Below are positions 10,661-23,076 of a stretch of 64,000 nt of DNA, one piece after another. The position numbers were made by a program, and so were the translations under genes. How positions within the stretch are numbered: position 1 is the stretch's first letter; each line of letters starts with the position of its first letter. The notes under the pieces are model-generated. The model saw only the letters and a program-made list of their open reading frames with translations, was not told the DNA's origin and did not search any database. The stretch comes from Luidia sarsii (Eukaryota > Echinodermata > Asteroidea > Paxillosida > Luidiidae), in contig OX465115.1 in assembly GCA_949987565.1 (NCBI GenBank), positions 15,003,242 to 15,067,241 on the forward strand, written 5' to 3'.

Positions 10661-11185
10661 AATCTAGCCTTCTGTAGATGATCTAGCCTTCTGTAGATGA
10701 TCTGGCCTTCTGTAGATGATCTAGCCTTAATTCTGTAGATGATCTGGCCTTCTGTAGATGATCTGGCCTTCTGTAGATGATCTAGCCTTCTGTAGATGAT
10801 CTAGCCTTCTGTAGATGATCTAGCCTTCTGTAGATGATCTAGCCTTCTGTAGATGATCTAGCCTTCTGTAGATGATCTAGTCTTCTGTAGATGATCTAGC
10901 CTTCTGTAGATGATCTAGTCTTCTGTAGATGATCTAGCCTTCTGTATATGATCTGGCATTCTGTATGATGATCTGGCCTTCTTTAGATGATCTATAGGGC
11001 CTATATATAGCCTTCTGTAGATGATCTATAGGGCCTATATATAGCCTTCTGTAGATGATCTATAGGGCCTATATATAGCCTTCTGTAGATGATCTAGCCT
11101 TAATTCTGTAGATGATCGAGCCTTAATTCTGTAGATGATCTGGCCTTCTGTAGATGATCTGGCCTTCTGTAGATGATCTGTAGAT
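10661..11185 (+). repeat. 19-bp tandem repeat (GATGATCTAGCCTTCTGTA)n
   Basis: Roughly 25 copies with small variants (CTAG/CTGG). In the middle (about 10988-11090) some copies are lengthened by GGGCCTATATATAG, giving a local longer unit. No spacers of unique sequence, so not a CRISPR array. Confidence 0.9.
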
Positions 11186-12339
11186 CTGATCGTTGGTAGG
11201 TGGTCTGTAAACATTATGCAGATAAACTGGCCTCCCTGTAGATGTCTGTAGATGATCTGACCTTCAATGACCTGTAGCTCACCTGACCTGTCTATGGATG
11301 ATCTATAGACAATCAACATCAACGAGAGCACCCAACTGCAGTAACAATGAGAGAGTAGAAGAAACATGTCGTAGTGTGACACCAGCTGCCATCCAGATAC
11401 CAGCCAGCATTGTAATCAAAGAAAGAAAACAAAAATGTATTGAGCAGACTATAATCAACAGCTGTGCCAATTTTTCTCTTCAAACACAGCTAGAGGGCTC
11501 TCTAACACTCATCGTGAGAGGAGACTGATCCCCTCACCCCCTACAACAACAGGACAGGCATGTGACAATAATGTAATCTTGATTCAACGCTATATTTATA
11601 CGCCCCCGGGCCTTGCCGCACCCAACTGTCACCTCTCATCCCGAGTCCATCGCCTGTCAGCTCCCCTCATCCCTCTAGATCCTCCGCCGAAAAAAGAAAG
11701 AAAAACACCCAAATCGTTCCAAATTGGACCACGCCGTCCAGTTGCACAGAAAGAAAAGCGCGAATGAAGCAAGCAATACTGACGGGCCCGATTGAATCAG
11801 TTTCTTGTAGCCCTCCCCCCCCTCCCTCCTTCAGAATAGAATTAGATCGGGTTTTAAGCTCTGGGTGTGGAGGTAATTTCTGCCAAATCTTCATCGGAGA
11901 GAGAATTGGCAGTCCGTTGCCAAATAAACCCGTACAGTCTAATCGGGCATATCCCTTCGCTGAGGGCACAGTGCCCCTATATACATCACGGGTTGTGCTG
12001 TGACAGAAATGATAATGTGTTGGTCTGTATGGTGTGATTGTCCCTCCGATAACTTGATAAGTGACATCTCGGTTGGAACTAAGTCAATCGACAACCACAC
12101 CCATTGGAAACTAAGAGTCACATCGCTGGGCCCACACGGTCAGTGGGATATGAATTATGTCTTTGCAGCGGGAAAACAATTTTGAGGCTTCCCGGGCCCG
12201 CTGTATACCGCTGTCTGCTGCTCAGTAACGCCAGCTGTTGTATGGAGATGATTTAAGTGTTGATGTGCGGGTTCTATAAATCAAGCAGTGCACAGACTAC
12301 CTTAAAGTCAAAGGCCATCGGTTTGTTATATGTTAGCAA
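11186..12339. other. No gene seen
   Basis: Unique-looking sequence with only short chance reading frames. No splice-bounded conserved exon recognised on either strand. Confidence 0.5.
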
Positions 12340-13025
12340 CTGAATCAATCAACCAATCAAGTAACCAAAATAACCACCCAACCAACCAACCAACTAACCA
12401 ACCCAGTAATTTATTATTGGATCACTCAACCGATTGGTCATATAACCAACTTACCATCCAATAAAATGACCAAGTAACCAACTAACCACCCAACCAGCTG
12501 ACCAAGTAACCAATTAACCAGCCAACCAGCCGACCAAGTAACCAATTAACCAACCAACCATTTACCTATGAAACCAATTAACCACCAAATCAACGAACAA
12601 GTACTTGATTAACCAACTGCCAAAGTAATACATCAACCACCCAACCAACTATCCAACCGACCAAGTAACCAATTCACCACCCAGCCAACTGCCCAAATCA
12701 CAAATAATTCCACCAACCAACCAACAAACCAAGTAACCAATTACATGTAACCAACCTACCAACAACATAATCATCCAAGGCTAATGAACCAATCAATCAA
12801 TCAACCAACCAACGAATGAACCAGTCAAGCAATCAATCAACCAACTATTGAACCAGCCAATCAATCAACCACCCAACTAAAGAACCAGTCAAGCAATCAA
12901 CCAACCAACGAATGAACAGTCAAGCAATCAATCAACCAACTAACGAACCAGCCAAGCAATCAACCAACCAACTAACGAACCAGCCAAGCAATCAACCAAC
13001 CAACTAACGAACCAGCCAACCACCC
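12340..13025 (+). repeat. AACC-rich degenerate tandem array
   Basis: Degenerate repeats of AACCAACC/AAGTAACCAATTAACC type over almost 700 bp, with a more regular 3' end repeating an AACGAACCAGCCAAGCAATC-like unit. Similar CAAT/AACC arrays occur in FHAD1 introns at 37195-37560 and 42455-43160. Confidence 0.85.
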
Positions 13026-13930
13026 ATTTGGAAAGGCCACCTCTACCAAACTATCCCTTTAATTCAACCCTTTAATCAACCATAACAAAAATCAGTAGAT
13101 GTCATTTCCATAAAATCTCAGAAATCTCGACAGCCAATGTTCCGAAGTGAGCAAGACCTTGTTCACTATCAAGGCAGCAACAGTCCAATATGATGAATCT
13201 GATTCATATAATTCTGGTACCGCGTCTCTCTTGCCGCGGGATTGTCACAGCCCGTCCTCCCGGCCCAGACCGTGAGTTCCTCCCAGAGGTCTCTGCATGG
13301 CGCTGAGTAAATCGGGGTATTTTTATCCACCGCGGGGACCTAAATGTGGCCGAGGCTTTGAAGGGAAATCCTGAATTACAGGTAGGTTCAGCGGGGATAT
13401 TTCAAATTAGGACGGACGTCTCCGAGCAAATTGAAACTGGGAATGGGGCGCTTCCCTCTGCCTTCTTGAGTTGTCTTGTTTTGGTGGGGGGGGGGGTTTG
13501 TGTGTGAAAGTGATGTTCGTTTTTCTTTAAGAATAATCAGAAGATGCACATAATTGGTCACTTATACTCAACAACCAAGATCATTCAGTAAACTGAACTG
13601 GTATGAATATTTAGCAGTGTCCCCATGGCCGAATGACAGTTGAACACACATTCCCTTTACCGGGTTTAAGATTTTACTGAAAAAACACCTTTTTGATTCA
13701 TAATTTAAATTCCACACAAGGTCAGATGTGGGTTAAACAATTTGCTAGCATCATAGATATATAACACGATGTTTGTCTTGTTAGCATTGTGTTACATGTA
13801 TATTAAAACAGTTCTGGTTTATAATTCTGGTATTTGCTCATGTTCTAGTAAGTAATTTGTAGACAGACAGTGGTGCGCTTAGAAACAGCCGTATTATAAG
13901 CGCCTTATAAATGTTATTTTTATTATTATC
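13026..13930. other. No gene seen
   Basis: Intergenic sequence with a G run at 13486-13497 and a tail-like GCCTTATAAATGTTATTTTTATTATTATC at its end resembling a SINE 3' tail. No coding evidence. Confidence 0.45.
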
Positions 13931-13931
13931 A

Positions 13932-14098
13932 TTGAAGGCCATTCTCAAGCCAGTTGAAGGCCATTCTCAAGCCGTTTGAAGGCCATTCTCAAGCCAGTTT
14001 AAGGCCATTCTCAAGCCGTTTGAAGGCCATTCTCAAGCCAGTTGAAGGCCATTCTCAAGCCGTTTGAAGGCCACTCTCAAGCCAGTTGAAGGCCATTC
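13932..14098 (+). repeat. 22-bp tandem repeat, alternating as a 44-bp unit
   Basis: About 7.5 copies of TGAAGGCCATTCTCAAGCC followed alternately by AGT and GTT, so that the true repeating unit is nearer 44 bp. Confidence 0.9.
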
Positions 14099-14480
14099 CG
14101 AACTAGGCCGCTGTACAAGAACTAACGGTATATTCGTCATCTTCTTCCAATTGTGACACCTCAAAGTACTCAGCCAAGAGACACACTTAAGCACCTAAGC
14201 ATAGCCTAGCCACAGAAGCAACACTCTGTCTGAAATCTAGACTCTGTTCGTAAGTGCAGGATGTGGCAATTGTTGGCACCTGTCTAATATTCAAAATGGT
14301 AAAGGGACACACCGCAAAGTCTGGCCCAGTCGGACAATTGGCAGAAGAGTTAAAATTAAAATCCGGTGCACCGGCTTTTTTTTTCTTCAAAAGTTCCCAC
14401 TCAGCATATTTATTTTTTTTACTTGAATTGAGAAAGCTGCATCCACTGTATGATTCCAGAGCTGATGTAGCCTAGGTTGA

Positions 14481-15060
14481 CAATGTTAAGGCCTTGTTGT
14501 TTGTATCGGAATGAAAATGAGGGCGTGATCCCTGGAGATAAACAGCAGTTGGTTAGATGCTTCTGACTGGTGCACCAACCTCTGTAAAGACTAGTTGACT
14601 ATTTGGGAAGGCCGCCATCTAAAGACTGGATAGCTCAGATGGTAAGAGCGCTGGTGTGCCAAAGACTAGTTGACTCTTTGGGAAGGCCGCCATCTAAGGG
14701 ATGGATAGCTCAGATGGTAAGAGCGCTGGTGTGCCAAAGACTAGTTGACTATTAGGGAAGGCCACCATCTAAGGGCTGGATAGCTCAGATGGTAAGAGCG
14801 CTGGTGTGCCAAAGACTAGTTGACTATTTGGGAAGGCCGCCATCTAAGGGATGGATAGCTCAGATGGTAAGAGCGCTGGTGTGCCAAAGACTAGTTGACT
14901 ATTTGGGAAGGCCGCCATCTAAGGGATGGATAGCTCAGATGGTAAGAGCGCTGGTGTGCCAAAGACTAGTTGACTATTTGGGAAGGCCACCATCTAAGGG
15001 CTGGATAGATCAGATGGAAGAGCATCCAGAGGTCTCGGGTTCAATCCAGTCAAAGATTTC
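14481..15060 (+). mobile_element. tRNA-derived SINE with a six-fold 75-bp head array
   Basis: The tRNA-like core GGATAGCTCAGATGGTAAGAGCG (A-box region) recurs at 14628, 14703, 14778, 14853, 14928 and 15003, exactly 75 bp apart. Only the last unit runs into a B-box-like sequence (GGGTTCAATCC near 15038) and the SINE tail ending in AGTTCTCAGTCAGTTTTTC. Upstream is the family's conserved leader (GATCCCTGGAGAT, then CTTCTGACTGGTGC). Not a functional tRNA gene: each repeated unit lacks the second half. Confidence 0.85.
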
Positions 15061-15940
15061 TTAGCCATTTTTTTCGATTTTGTTTTCAAAAGTTCTCAGT
15101 CAGTTTTTCAATGATTTGATTTGAATAAAAGTACCGGTAACCAACCGTATGAGGTCCCTGAACTCAGGATTGGCAAGACGCATTCAAGATCTCACAAAAT
15201 GCGAAACAGACAAGAAACACTCTTGATTCACAGCGAAGTCCCGCCAATGTCAACAGTGTGGATCAGATAAGACTCTCCCCTGAATCATTAACAGGAAGAT
15301 AATGCCCTTAGCAGATGGCATCTGTGCAGAATGTGATGTCAAGGACCTTCGACCTATTGTCTCCCCCCCCCATCTCCCCGGCTATTCTCCAACCGAAGAG
15401 AGCGACGAATCAACGGCTCAGTGATCTATCCGATGATCGGCGTAAATTGAAGATGGGGCCACGATAGCGCGACGCGTCCGATGAACTGCAACCCGAAGCG
15501 ACAAGGCTTGGAAAGATCCCTGGAGTTCCTCGTCCCAGACTGCTTCCGATGCAATAGCGATTCGTGCCTCCCCCCCCCCCCCACAACTGTCAGAAACAAT
15601 TCAGAGCGAAGATCGGCCCGATTATAGCCGTCTCTTCACCCACACCACCCTGCGATGTTGCGAAGAGAAGGTCGGCGAATGACGAACGACATCATCGTCA
15701 GTTTTATGAAGTGAAGAGAGGCCGACGGAGCACGGCGCACTATTTTATGTGGATCGCGGGGGAAGGGAATCTCTCGTCCCAACGCGTGCCTGTGAATGTG
15801 AAGCGCATCAAAATTGGCGCTGGGAAGTTCAACTCGGGGATCATAGTCCTGATTGCATCCACAGGTCAAGAACATCAATCATTATGAGGCCAGGGTGGAC
15901 TGGTCACTCAATCTAAGCCTTAAACCACAATAGAAGTAAT
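15061..15940. other. No gene seen
   Basis: Unique sequence with C runs (15361-15370, 15571-15582) and short reading frames; nothing recognisable. Confidence 0.45.
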
Positions 15941-15943
15941 GGA

Positions 15944-16197
15944 CCATATTATTATCTCTCTTTCTCCTTCTCTTTCTCTCTCCCCCTCTCCCCCTCCCTC
16001 CCTCTCTCTTTCTCCCCCCCCCTCTCTCTCTCCCTCTCTCTCTCTCAACCCCCCTCTCCTCAGTCTCACTCAACCCCCCTATCTCTCTCTCCTCACTCAA
16101 CCCCCTCTTTCTCTCTCTCTCTCGATCTCTCTCTATCCCCTCTCTCTTCATCTCTTTCTCTCTCTCACTCTCTATCTCAACCCCCCTCTTTCTCAAC
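15944..16197 (+). repeat. CT-rich microsatellite running into the assembly gap
   Basis: Pyrimidine-only runs of TCTC/CCCC with scattered CAAC, stopping at the N run. The translated Pro/Ser/Leu-rich frame is an artefact of composition. Confidence 0.9.
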
Positions 16198-16397
16198 NNN
16201 NNNNNNNNNNNNNNNNNNNNNNNNNNNNNNNNNNNNNNNNNNNNNNNNNNNNNNNNNNNNNNNNNNNNNNNNNNNNNNNNNNNNNNNNNNNNNNNNNNNN
16301 NNNNNNNNNNNNNNNNNNNNNNNNNNNNNNNNNNNNNNNNNNNNNNNNNNNNNNNNNNNNNNNNNNNNNNNNNNNNNNNNNNNNNNNNNNNNNNNNN
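16198..16397. other. Assembly gap (200 N)
   Basis: Exactly 200 ambiguous bases, a conventional placeholder length, so the true gap size is unknown. It sits inside a CT array that is hard to assemble. Confidence 0.98.
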
Positions 16398-16750
16398 GGT
16401 ATCTGATAATCACTCCATCCTCGTCTATCTTGAGCTCTTCCTGCCATCCTTTGATACGACTTTCTCTCCCCTTGATGCTATCTAACATCATTAATCGCTT
16501 CCTTCCCCTTGGCCATGTCCCCTTCTACAGTCGTCTCCCCTCAATAACATCTTTCACAAGTCCATCATAATTATCTAAGGATAATTTTGTGTCCTATCAC
16601 TTCTTTTTGCCTCTCTTTGCAAGTTCGATTACCATTCTCCCTTCGCGGCGGAAAAACCAATAACTCGCCCCATATTCACCCGAGCTGTCACGCGTATCCT
16701 TGCGTATCTTTGTACCTGACCACCCAACCTTTGAATATCTAGCGCAACCC

Positions 16751-16937
16751 GTTGACTGGAATAGAGACGGACGGTGCTCTTGTAGAATCATTTTACTCTT
16801 GTCCTTGCGTATCTCTGGACCGAACAGGTCTTAGAGGATGACCAGCTAACCTTGAATATACCTGTTGACTCGACTAGAGACGGACGGTGCTCTTGTAGAA
16901 TCATTTTACCCATGTCCTTGCGTATCCTTGGACCGAA
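16751..16937 (+). repeat. Tandem duplication of about 74 bp
   Basis: GTTGACTGGAATAGAGACGG and the following bases to GGACCGAACA occur twice, at about 16751-16823 and 16864-16937, separated by a short diverged spacer. Confidence 0.7.
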
Positions 16938-18120
16938 CATTAAGAGGGCCTTGGATGTATGTATTCTACAAGGACCTTTCTCAAAAAGGAGTTCTATTGG
17001 CCTACTTGATGAATATAAAAGTGATTTGGAGGGATGGAGATGGTTGAATCCTTTGAAATACTGAAAAGGCCGGTAATATATGGCACTTAAAATATTTACT
17101 TAACTGATTTTCTTTTTTGATTTTTTTTTTTTTTTTTTTTTTTTGGGGGGGGGGGTTCAGAAGATGAATGCACGTGCGTAGTACACGTGCTCATGTCATA
17201 ATATGTAAGTATTGCGTGGGATGCCTATAATACATGTATGCCTTGCAACTTGCAGTCACATTTTGATTAGTGTTGTAACTGCTACCCTCCTATATACACG
17301 TTCCTCGTCTCCCCTTCCGTAAAAAAAGAGAATAATTTCATACGCTTTCCTTGGAAACACAGAGGTAGAACATATACTTTGTCTCTTCAGTACACTATCT
17401 TGGGTTGTGTCTGTCTCTCTGTCTGTCTGTCTGTCTGTCTGCCTGCCTGTCTGTCTGTGGTGAGTGGAATTCCAACTCGCTCAAGTTCCCTGCATCACGC
17501 TGCTTATTTAGGGGCAGGTTACACCTGTGGTTTTTACCAGCCAGATAATTAGGGTCAGGAGCATTGATCCTGGTTAGGCTACCTTTGTCCATGCTAGCTT
17601 TGACCTAGCAGTCCAGTGCAGAAACACTAACCGTGACTCAAATGCCCAGTAAAACCACGAAGGAAGGAAAACCAAGGATATGCACACCCGTGTATAATTC
17701 GTGTATACACCTTTGTTTCGTTCCTTTTTTCTGCCTTTGAGAAAGGTCCTGCTGGGATCGAAACGTCTGGCCCGCTGAATAGTCTCATTCTTTACCAGAG
17801 ACAAAATGAACTTCCAATCGGCCAAATACTTGACAAAGAGACCTGCTACAAATATTTGGGAGGTGGGACATGCAACAATTAAGAAAAAATGGGGTGTGCT
17901 GGTCCAACCCCCTCCACTTCTAGCTACATAATTGTGTCCATGGGAGAACAAACCCGGAAGGTAATTTGGATTAGAATTATAAACAATTCGGAGAGCCCAA
18001 CGAAAATGATTTAATGAGAAAGGTCCTGCATGCTACGAGCCAAACGACAGGCCCCCTATTTTTTTAAATTTGCGTTTGGGTCATTTTATACAGTAAGCAG
18101 TTCGCAATTGATATTATTAC
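16938..18120. other. No gene seen; simple repeats and a foldback-element fragment
   Basis: Contains a T run followed by a G run (17120-17157), a CTGT microsatellite (17407-17458), and a short copy of the foldback-element core (TTTGAGAAAGGTCCTGCTGG, 17736-17770). No coding evidence. Confidence 0.5.
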
Positions 18121-18124
18121 TATT

Positions 18125-18249
18125 AGGCCGTGTCCGAAACGGGCTTCCAGAGCTACGGCTAGGGCTATTGTCTTCTCATCTCCGCGGATTTCCAATAAGG
18201 GGAAGACCTAGACCTAGCTCTATATAGACGCCCGTTTCGGACACGGCCT
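18125..18249. mobile_element. MITE with 19-bp perfect terminal inverted repeats
   Basis: GGCCGTGTCCGAAACGGGC at 18126-18144 is the exact reverse complement of 18230-18248. The element is about 125 bp and could fold into a hairpin. I cannot assign a clear target-site duplication, so the superfamily is not determined. Confidence 0.8.
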
Positions 18250-20985
18250 TACATCTGGATTAAAAGAGCTATATAGTCCAAGCATGGAGGGAAAAGTCCA
18301 AGTTGTAGTGGCTCCAAGTGGTGGTTTCTGCACTGGCACCAGATTGATATACCTCATTGTAGTTTTCCCGCCAGACACCGAACATGACCCCCTCACGGTC
18401 GCTGTTATTTCTGCCGAGCTAGACAAGGCAGTCCACATGAACAAGGCTTTCAGGGCAACATGATCCCTTTCGCCAGCGATCAAACCACTTGGGAGGCCCA
18501 ACCTTCATCAGGAAACAAGAGAGAGACTCAGAGAATGTCCCTCAACATTTACCTCTTGGGGAGGGCTAAGGGGGGGGGGGGGGAGCTGCCTCGCCGAGTT
18601 TGCTATTTTAGGGTCGGTGAGTAACCCGACAATAATGGATTGTTGAGGTCGCCCTTCTGACAGACCAAGGTCTCAGTGTGGTTTGCGAGACTGGCAATAT
18701 CCAATCTCTCTCTCTTCTCTTGCTCTCCCAGACTCCAAAGAAAGATCGTTCTGTGGTTTTTGACACTCCCCGGAGCTTCCCCCCCACACGTACCCCCGCA
18801 ACCCCCCTTCCTTGGGAAATTTGACAAGGGGCTCCCTATATCCCTTCGGCCTCGCCCAAGCTCAGAATGAAAGGTGGGGTTTGTGGTCTAGAGACTTTCG
18901 CTGCCCTCCCAAGAGCTAGCTGAGAGAGACCGAGCTCCGCAAACCCTTCGCCTGAATGCCTGGTCTGTCTTGTCAGAGTTCAATGCAATTCAATTCAAAC
19001 TCACATTTATTTCCATGCTTCATGGGAAAAGCTGAACATATACATGTATAGGGGCCTAAGCCTTAAGCGGAAAGATATTCACAAACATTAGAATGAATTA
19101 ATATTGTACAAAAGATAAAGGGAAAAAATAAGCATGGAGGCATCTTCGGGAAGCCGGGGCTTGTAGTGAAGTGTCTTAATACGAAACGGGAACAAAGACA
19201 AAGACAAGCGGACGGACAAACGGACAGACAGGTCAGAAGTGAACAGTGAAACGGTAAACGATGAAGACAAATAGTACATACATTTGGAAAAGCTTATTGC
19301 TGAGACAATAATGACAAAAACAAACTACGTCAGATACTGGGAGAGTGTTTCGCAGTCCGCTGCCATGGCGCCAGTGCCTGTCAGCACGAACCACTGTCCT
19401 GCTATCTTTCCCTCTCCACCTCCTTCCCAAGATGACTGCTGAATTCTTCCTCCATGGCTGTACCGCTTCGATGAAATGTTATAGGGCTCCATGTTTATCA
19501 TTCTGCCAGGAGTTCTCTTTCTCTTTTGGGATCGCCAGAAAAAAAAACACCAGGCCCTTCCAAATATCACAGTCAGCGTAGTAATATTTCAGCCTAATTA
19601 TCGTCATTTCTTTCCTTTGCCATTATTTTAAAAGTTCCCAGTCAGTTTTGATACTGATTCCTTTATCATGTTTGATACTGGCAGTTAATGGTTGAATGCT
19701 TCTGACCGGATCTCCAAGCCCAGCAAAGACTAGTTGACTGTATGCATAGCCTAAAGTCCTCCATTTTGATTCTAGCAGAACCTTTTCAAAGGTTGAACAT
19801 TTCTTTCTGATAACTCGATTTTCCGATCAGTATGTTCCTATTGTTTCACCCACCATGCAAAGCCTTAAGTCTCATTTATGGACAATAATTAATAATTATC
19901 CATGCGTATAATCAGTCATATGCAAACAGGAGAAAATGCCAAAATAAAAAATCAGGAACAATGAACTCCAGCTAGTCCCTTCACTCTTGTTTTATTCAGT
20001 CAAGTCATGCAATAAATCATTTTTTTAAACACCTCATCATAACTATATATTATAAATATATAAAGCATTTCCAAGCACTAACACCCCTCTCCCCAAAAAA
20101 ACAAAAAAATGTCTAGGTCCTGACGTCCATTCTACCTCTATGCATCGGTAATTGTGGCAAATGGTCTTTAAAAAAATAATGGTGAACTTCGAAGTTGACC
20201 ACAGGTTCTATCCCTCATGCTGAAACCATGCATGTAATTATTCGCACCCTAAAAAACCCTACTAAAAGTTATCAAAACATAAATATTCTTAAGCTAATCC
20301 CAAAATAGTGTTTGTTATGGTTGAAATGTAAATTAAGTTGTGAACGAGGGAAGGATGAACCATACATTACTTCTCCTTAAAGCTTGAATCAATACACACT
20401 AAAAAACAGACGCAAACGCCCCCGTACACGAAACCCTCAATTTCCACGAAATGTTTGACTGAAGAAAAAGTCTTTTGGGAAAGTGAAGGCCAGATAAAGA
20501 ACTCGGCACAAATAAACAAGAGTTGAGTTGTGATTTTCATAGATTGCAAAATAATAGTTAAAAGAATTGCAGAAATATATTTTTAGGCAAGCAACTTGGG
20601 ACGGGAAAAAAAATCCTGTCAAAACAATCCTGCAATGACAAGCAGTACTGTCGTTAAGATTGCGGAAGACTATATGTAATCCAATAGGCCTATATGAGAT
20701 TTCTATTTTATCATAATCAAATAAGGGCGCTTTGTGGTATTTTTACCTTCTATTTCCCTCCCAAATCTTTGAAACAAAACACCGCGTGCAAAGCAAAGTG
20801 CTGCCCGTGTGTCTTCAGGCCATAGGGACTGCACAAGCCCTGTAGTCATGGCAACCGGTTACAATTTCCCCACCTCGCGCCTGAAAACATATTTGCGGCT
20901 AAGAAAAGTGTACACAATATCCAATGACTGACTCACTTTGAAATGACAGATGAAATGGCGTGATGTAATTTTTTTTTTTCCACAA
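18250..20985. other. No gene seen
   Basis: About 2.7 kb of AT-rich intergenic sequence. A SINE-related fragment lies at 19610-19760 (AAAGTTCCCAGTCAGTTTT, then GACTAGTTGACTG). No conserved exon recognised. Confidence 0.45.
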
Positions 20986-20989
20986 AGAA

Positions 20990-21905
20990 TAAAACCAATT
21001 CTATTCCTCGGCTTGATTCAAGATAACGTTGAAAGGGCTGCATCCACTTTGTCTGATCTTTCAAGCTACTGCAGCCAAGTTTATGACTAACTGTTGTTTG
21101 CATCTGAGTGAAAACAGGGGCGTGATCCCTGGAGATGTACGACAGCCAATGATTGAATGCTTCTGACTGGTGCCCCCACCCCGGCAAAGTTTAGTTGACA
21201 ATTTGGGAAGGCCACCATCTAAGGGACAAATAGCTCAGATGGTAAGAGCGCCGGTACACAAAACCTGAGGTCTAGGGTTTAAACCTAAACCCAGTTTTTT
21301 TGTTTGAATGCTTCTGACTGGCGCCCCCACCCTGGCAAAGACTAGTTGGCTATTTGGGAAGGCCACCATCTAAGGGCTGGATAGCTCAGATGGTAAGAGC
21401 ACTGGTGTGCCAAAGACTAGTTGACTATTTGGGAAGGCCACCATCTAAGGGCCGAATAGCTCAGATGTGAAGAGCGCCGGTACACAAAACCTGAGGTCTA
21501 GGGTTCAAACCTAAACCCAGTTTTTTTGTTTGAATGCTTCTGACTGGCGCCCCCACCCTTGCAAAGACTAGTTAGCTATCTGAGAAGGCCACCATCTAAG
21601 GGCTGGATAGCTCAGATGGTAAGAGCACTTGTGTGCCAAAGACTAGTTGACTATTTGGGAAGGCCACCATCTAAGGGCTGGATAGCTCTGATGGGAAGAG
21701 CGCCGGTACACAAAACCAGAAGACTCGGGTTCAAACACAAACCCAGTTTTTTTGTTTGAATGCTTCTGACTGGCACCCCCACCTCAGCAAAGATTAGTTG
21801 ACTATTTGGGAAGGCCACCACCCAAGGGCTGGATAGCTCAGATGGTAATAGCGCCGGCACGCAAACCCAGAGGACTCGGGTTCAAACCCAAACCCAGTTT
21901 TATTT
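20990..21905 (+). mobile_element. SINE array with alternating 75- and 151-bp units
   Basis: Seven hundred bases of the same tRNA-derived family. A-box cores occur at about 21229, 21379, 21454, 21605, 21680 and 21831, that is spacings of 150, 75, 151, 75 and 151 bp. The higher-order unit is about 226 bp: one short head-only unit plus one long unit with a B-box-like GGTTCAAAC and a leader. Preceded by the SINE leader (GATCCCTGGAGAT, 21126-21138). Confidence 0.85.
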
Positions 21906-21984
21906 GTTTGTTCATGAACTGATTATCCTCCTTTCACGAGTGAGTTATATCTTCTTCCTTGTCTTCTGTGAAATTTATGAGTCA

Positions 21985-22110
21985 AAATATAAATCCGCTC
22001 ACGATTTTTTGCTACGTGATATTTTGGCAAGCATTGACAGGACAAAAAAAAAAAAATTGAATCGCGATTAAATCGCAATTTTTTCGTAGTGGGAACGGCC
22101 CTTTTGCGAG
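21985..22110. mobile_element. Inverted-repeat element with TCGCGATT/AATCGCGA motifs, copy 1
   Basis: Shares ACGATTTTTTGCTACGTGAT and the AATCGCGATTAAATCGCAATT block with 25835-25990 and 61035-61205, in both orientations. Ends not precisely defined. Confidence 0.55.
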
Positions 22111-22892
22111 ACTTTTGAAACAATGTCAGATAAACGAAAAATTCTTTATGGCAGTTCTGAGCGTAGAAACCGCAGTCAGTCTCTTGTATACAATCAATGG
22201 GTGCGGAACATGAACTCGGGGGAAAATAAGGAAATCAATTAGTACTTTGCAGAGGGGTTGGTTAATTAGGGCTCATGGGTTTGACCAGAAAAGAAAACAA
22301 AAACAAGAGGAAATAAGTTGATCCCAACATGGCTTGCCTGCCAGAGTCATTGAAACAGGAGACAGTAATGATTTGCACTTGTTAATGATTAGATAACATA
22401 TTCCCAACTCAAGAATAGTGGTAGGAAGCTCACACAGCGTTGAGGCCTTTACAGACGACACTGAAAAAACTAGCAAGGCTTGAGAAAATATTTCATGCAT
22501 TTCTTACAAGAGTAAGGATAGGGAGCCAAAAAACGAATGAAAATGGAGTCAGATTTGTTTGAGGATCACACAAATTGGGTGAAGCTTTTTAAACTGATTT
22601 TTAACCGAGTAAAGTAAACAAAAACTTATTCCGGAAATTGTTTAACAAATTGAAAAAATCCAGAACAAAAAATGTGAATCTGTTGCTAACTGCTTACCAA
22701 CCCGTTGGACATGTGGTAGAATGCAACATTGTAGGCCACTAACTACAATTTGGCAAATTGAAAAAAAATCCAAGAAAAAGGTTTTTTAAACTCATTAAGT
22801 TTAAATTTCTCTCCTTGTACAAGTTTTTTTGTCTAGGTATTTACCTGACACGCAGGGTTCACCGATCGTTTCTTTTATTTTCTTTTTAGGTG
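22111..22892. other. No gene seen
   Basis: AT-rich intergenic sequence downstream (3') of PARK7; no coding or RNA feature recognised. Confidence 0.45.
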
Positions 22893-23076
22893 TCAAAATT
22901 TAGTGGGCCTGACGTTTCGATCCTAGCAGGACCTTTCTCAAAGGCAGAGTCAGAAGGGCTTTCTCTGCCTTTGAGAAAGGTCCTGCTAGGATCGAAACGT
23001 CAGGCCCACTAAATGTTGAGATTTGCATTTAGGTAATTTTAGTCAGTAAGCAGTTTGCAATTTTTTTGTATATCAC
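22893..23076 (+). mobile_element. Foldback element with 13-bp target-site duplication, copy 1
   Basis: A left arm (AAAATTTAGTGGGCCTGACG to CTCAAAGGCAGAG) is followed by its near-perfect reverse complement, making a hairpin of about 50 bp, then a 3' tail with CAGTAAGCAGTTTGCAA and ending GTATATCAC. Flanks TTCTTTTTAGGTG (22880-22892) and TTCTTGTTAGGTG (23077-23089) match at 12 of 13 bases, as expected for a target-site duplication. Lies just 3' of the PARK7 stop codon. Confidence 0.85.

Noticed and set aside
10661..11185. CRISPR-like array of short direct repeats
   Set aside because: Units are contiguous without unique spacers and this is a eukaryotic genome; ordinary minisatellite. The same applies to 62573-62712.
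14628..15050. Cluster of tRNA genes
   Set aside because: Only the A-box half is repeated; no unit has a complete cloverleaf with acceptor pairing. They are SINE heads.
15939..16491. Frames of 84-155 codons spanning the N run
   Set aside because: The translation passes through unknown bases in the assembly gap and CT repeats.
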